Source: Helicobacteraceae bacterium
GTDB lineage: Bacteria > Campylobacterota > Campylobacteria > Campylobacterales > SZUA-545
Direction of reading: 5' to 3'
DNA: 7,350 nucleotides
NCBI GenBank assembly: GCA_031275395.1
Contig: JAISOU010000071.1
Coordinates: 1 to 7,350, forward strand
The notes beneath the pieces were generated by a model, which was given only the letters and a program-made list of their open reading frames with translations, searched no databases and was not told the DNA's origin. The position numbers and the translations under genes were made by a program. Within the stretch, counting starts at the first letter, position 1, and each line of letters begins with the position of its first letter. This document shows positions 6,849 through 7,350 of the stretch, one piece after another.

Positions 6849-6853
6849 CTCCC
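6849..6853 (-). promoter_or_regulatory. Ribosome binding site that fixes the pepA GTG start
   Basis: The minus strand reads GGGAG, seven bases, GTG. The good spacing is the main reason to accept the GTG at 6841 as the pepA start. Slightly upstream, TAGAAT (6875-6870) could be a -10 box for a pepA-ychF promoter, but it has no -35 partner and remains weak. Confidence 0.55.
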
Positions 6854-6891
6854 GCAAAAAAATACGCGGATTCTACTCTAAAATCAATTAT

Positions 6892-7104
6892 CTACGGATT
6901 CTTTGGTTTTTGATATAAAAAGTGATGCCATATAGAAAAGCAGATCAGCGCGACGTCAAGCCCTATGTGCGCTTTTGCGGCTAACCTATTTCGCATGATA
7001 AAACTCGTCGCCGTAACTATCCCAAGCGAGGCGATCATTCCAACCTTCGCCGCCTCTTTTTTGGACTCTAGCGGGATTTTAGTTTTTTTGCTCGTTTTGT
7101 TCAT
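6892..7104 (-). CDS. Small two-helix membrane protein of unknown function
   Basis: I do not recognise this 70-residue protein. It has a lysine-rich hydrophilic N-terminus (1-20) and two probable membrane helices (about 21-37 and 46-64), joined by a short basic turn (MRNRLAAK) and followed by a basic tail. By the positive-inside rule the turn, N-terminus and tail are all basic, so topology is unclear. Histidines at 46, 60 and 61 lie at the two ends of the second helix (AHIGLD and IWHHFLY). Such spacing occurs in small haem- or quinone-associated membrane proteins, but one helix pair is too little to infer haem binding. The ATG at 7104 is preceded by AAGGA at a five-base spacing, which supports real translation. 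It lies 50 bases upstream of pepA on the same strand and may be co-transcribed. The opposite frame (6965-7255, plus) would overlap the ilvE start and is taken as a shadow. Confidence 0.65.
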   Translation of the reverse strand: MNKTSKKTKIPLESKKEAAKVGMIASLGIVTATSFIMRNRLAAKAHIGLDVALICFSIWHHFLYQKPKNP

Positions 7105-7220
7105 CTTTATCCTTTTGAAAGTTAGCGGTATAGTTTATCCAAAATCTTTGTTTTCGCGTCCAAAAAGCGCCTATTTGCTAGACTTGCGAAAACTTTATAC
7201 GCGCAAAAAGGATAGTCGCT
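7105..7220. promoter_or_regulatory. Divergent promoter region between the small membrane protein gene and ilvE
   Basis: This 116-base spacer must contain start signals for both directions. For the minus strand, TATACC (7132-7127) is a four-of-six -10 candidate. For the plus strand, TTATAC (7195-7200) lies 20 bases before the ATG. Neither has a convincing -35 box. Ribosome binding sites are clear on both sides: AAGGA at 7208-7212 stands eight bases before ilvE, and AAAAGGA precedes the small gene. I see no leader peptide or attenuator hairpin before ilvE. Confidence 0.4.
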
Positions 7221-7350
7221 ATGGCGTTAACAAAATCGCAATATATCTGGCTTGACGGCAAGTTTGTCGCGTGGGAAGAGGCGAAAGTTCATATTCTGAC
7301 GCACTCTTTGCACTACGCAAACTCAGCCTTCGAGGGGCTTCGCGCCTACC
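7221..7350 (+). CDS. ilvE: Branched-chain amino acid aminotransferase IlvE, N-terminal part
   Basis: IlvE is the pyridoxal-phosphate enzyme that makes leucine, isoleucine and valine from their 2-oxo acids with glutamate as the amino donor. Only 43 codons lie in the window; the gene continues past the right edge. The visible part matches the family closely: IWLDGKFVAWEEAKV (9-23) and then H-S-L-H-Y (28-32) followed by AFEGLRAY (36-43), the segment near the cofactor phosphate and substrate pocket in class IV aminotransferases. The catalytic lysine lies beyond the edge. The ATG has AAGGA eight bases upstream. D-amino acid aminotransferase and aminodeoxychorismate lyase share the fold, but this N-terminal pattern is that of IlvE. 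Confidence 0.93.
   Translation, partial: MALTKSQYIWLDGKFVAWEEAKVHILTHSLHYANSAFEGLRAY

Noticed and set aside
6965-7255. Plus-strand frame of 96 codons over the divergent spacer
   Set aside because: It overlaps the ilvE start in another frame and is antiparallel to the small membrane protein; its hydrophobic stretch is the complement of the basic, lysine-rich codons there.
1-7350. CRISPR array, tRNA, rRNA, riboswitch or defence genes
   Set aside because: No regularly spaced direct repeats, cloverleaf patterns, conserved leader folds or defence-type proteins could be seen on either strand.

Overview
The window looks like chromosomal housekeeping DNA from a member of the Campylobacterota (the former Epsilonproteobacteria). 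This rests on recall of protein families, not a search. The ClpB N-terminus has the form I associate with that phylum, and pepA lies directly before ychF, a pair I recall from Campylobacter. The DNA is of intermediate GC content and rich in CGATCG and GCGATCGC.

Layout: positions 1-308 hold no gene I can support, but they can fold into GC-rich hairpins. From 309 to 7104 every gene is on the minus strand. In the direction of transcription these are a small two-helix membrane protein (7104-6892), the leucyl aminopeptidase gene pepA (6841-5387), the ATPase gene ychF (5387-4284, sharing one base with pepA), the DAHP synthase gene aroF (4210-3173) and the disaggregase gene clpB (2876-309). From 7221 the plus strand carries the start of ilvE, cut by the window edge. 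It is transcribed divergently from the small membrane protein across a 116-base spacer.

The most informative non-coding stretch is 2877-3172. Behind aroF it holds an 11-bp hairpin that probably ends aroF transcription. Next come two close copies of the palindrome GCGATCGC, the decayed C-terminus of a transposase or integrase, and a textbook sigma-70 promoter for clpB (TTGACA, 17 bases, TATGAT). An inverted repeat resembling the HspR operator HAIR lies across the -35 box. clpB is therefore probably a separate heat-shock unit, while pepA-ychF is a translationally coupled pair. aroF has its own TATAAT box and a 13-base palindrome in its leader.

I found no sign of a new defence, mobile or biosynthetic system. 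The points that deserve a second look are the HAIR-like clpB operator, the HIP1-like octamer enrichment outside cyanobacteria, the type I-beta DAHP synthase in a group known for the plant-like class II enzyme, the transposase relic, and the small histidine-bearing membrane protein.
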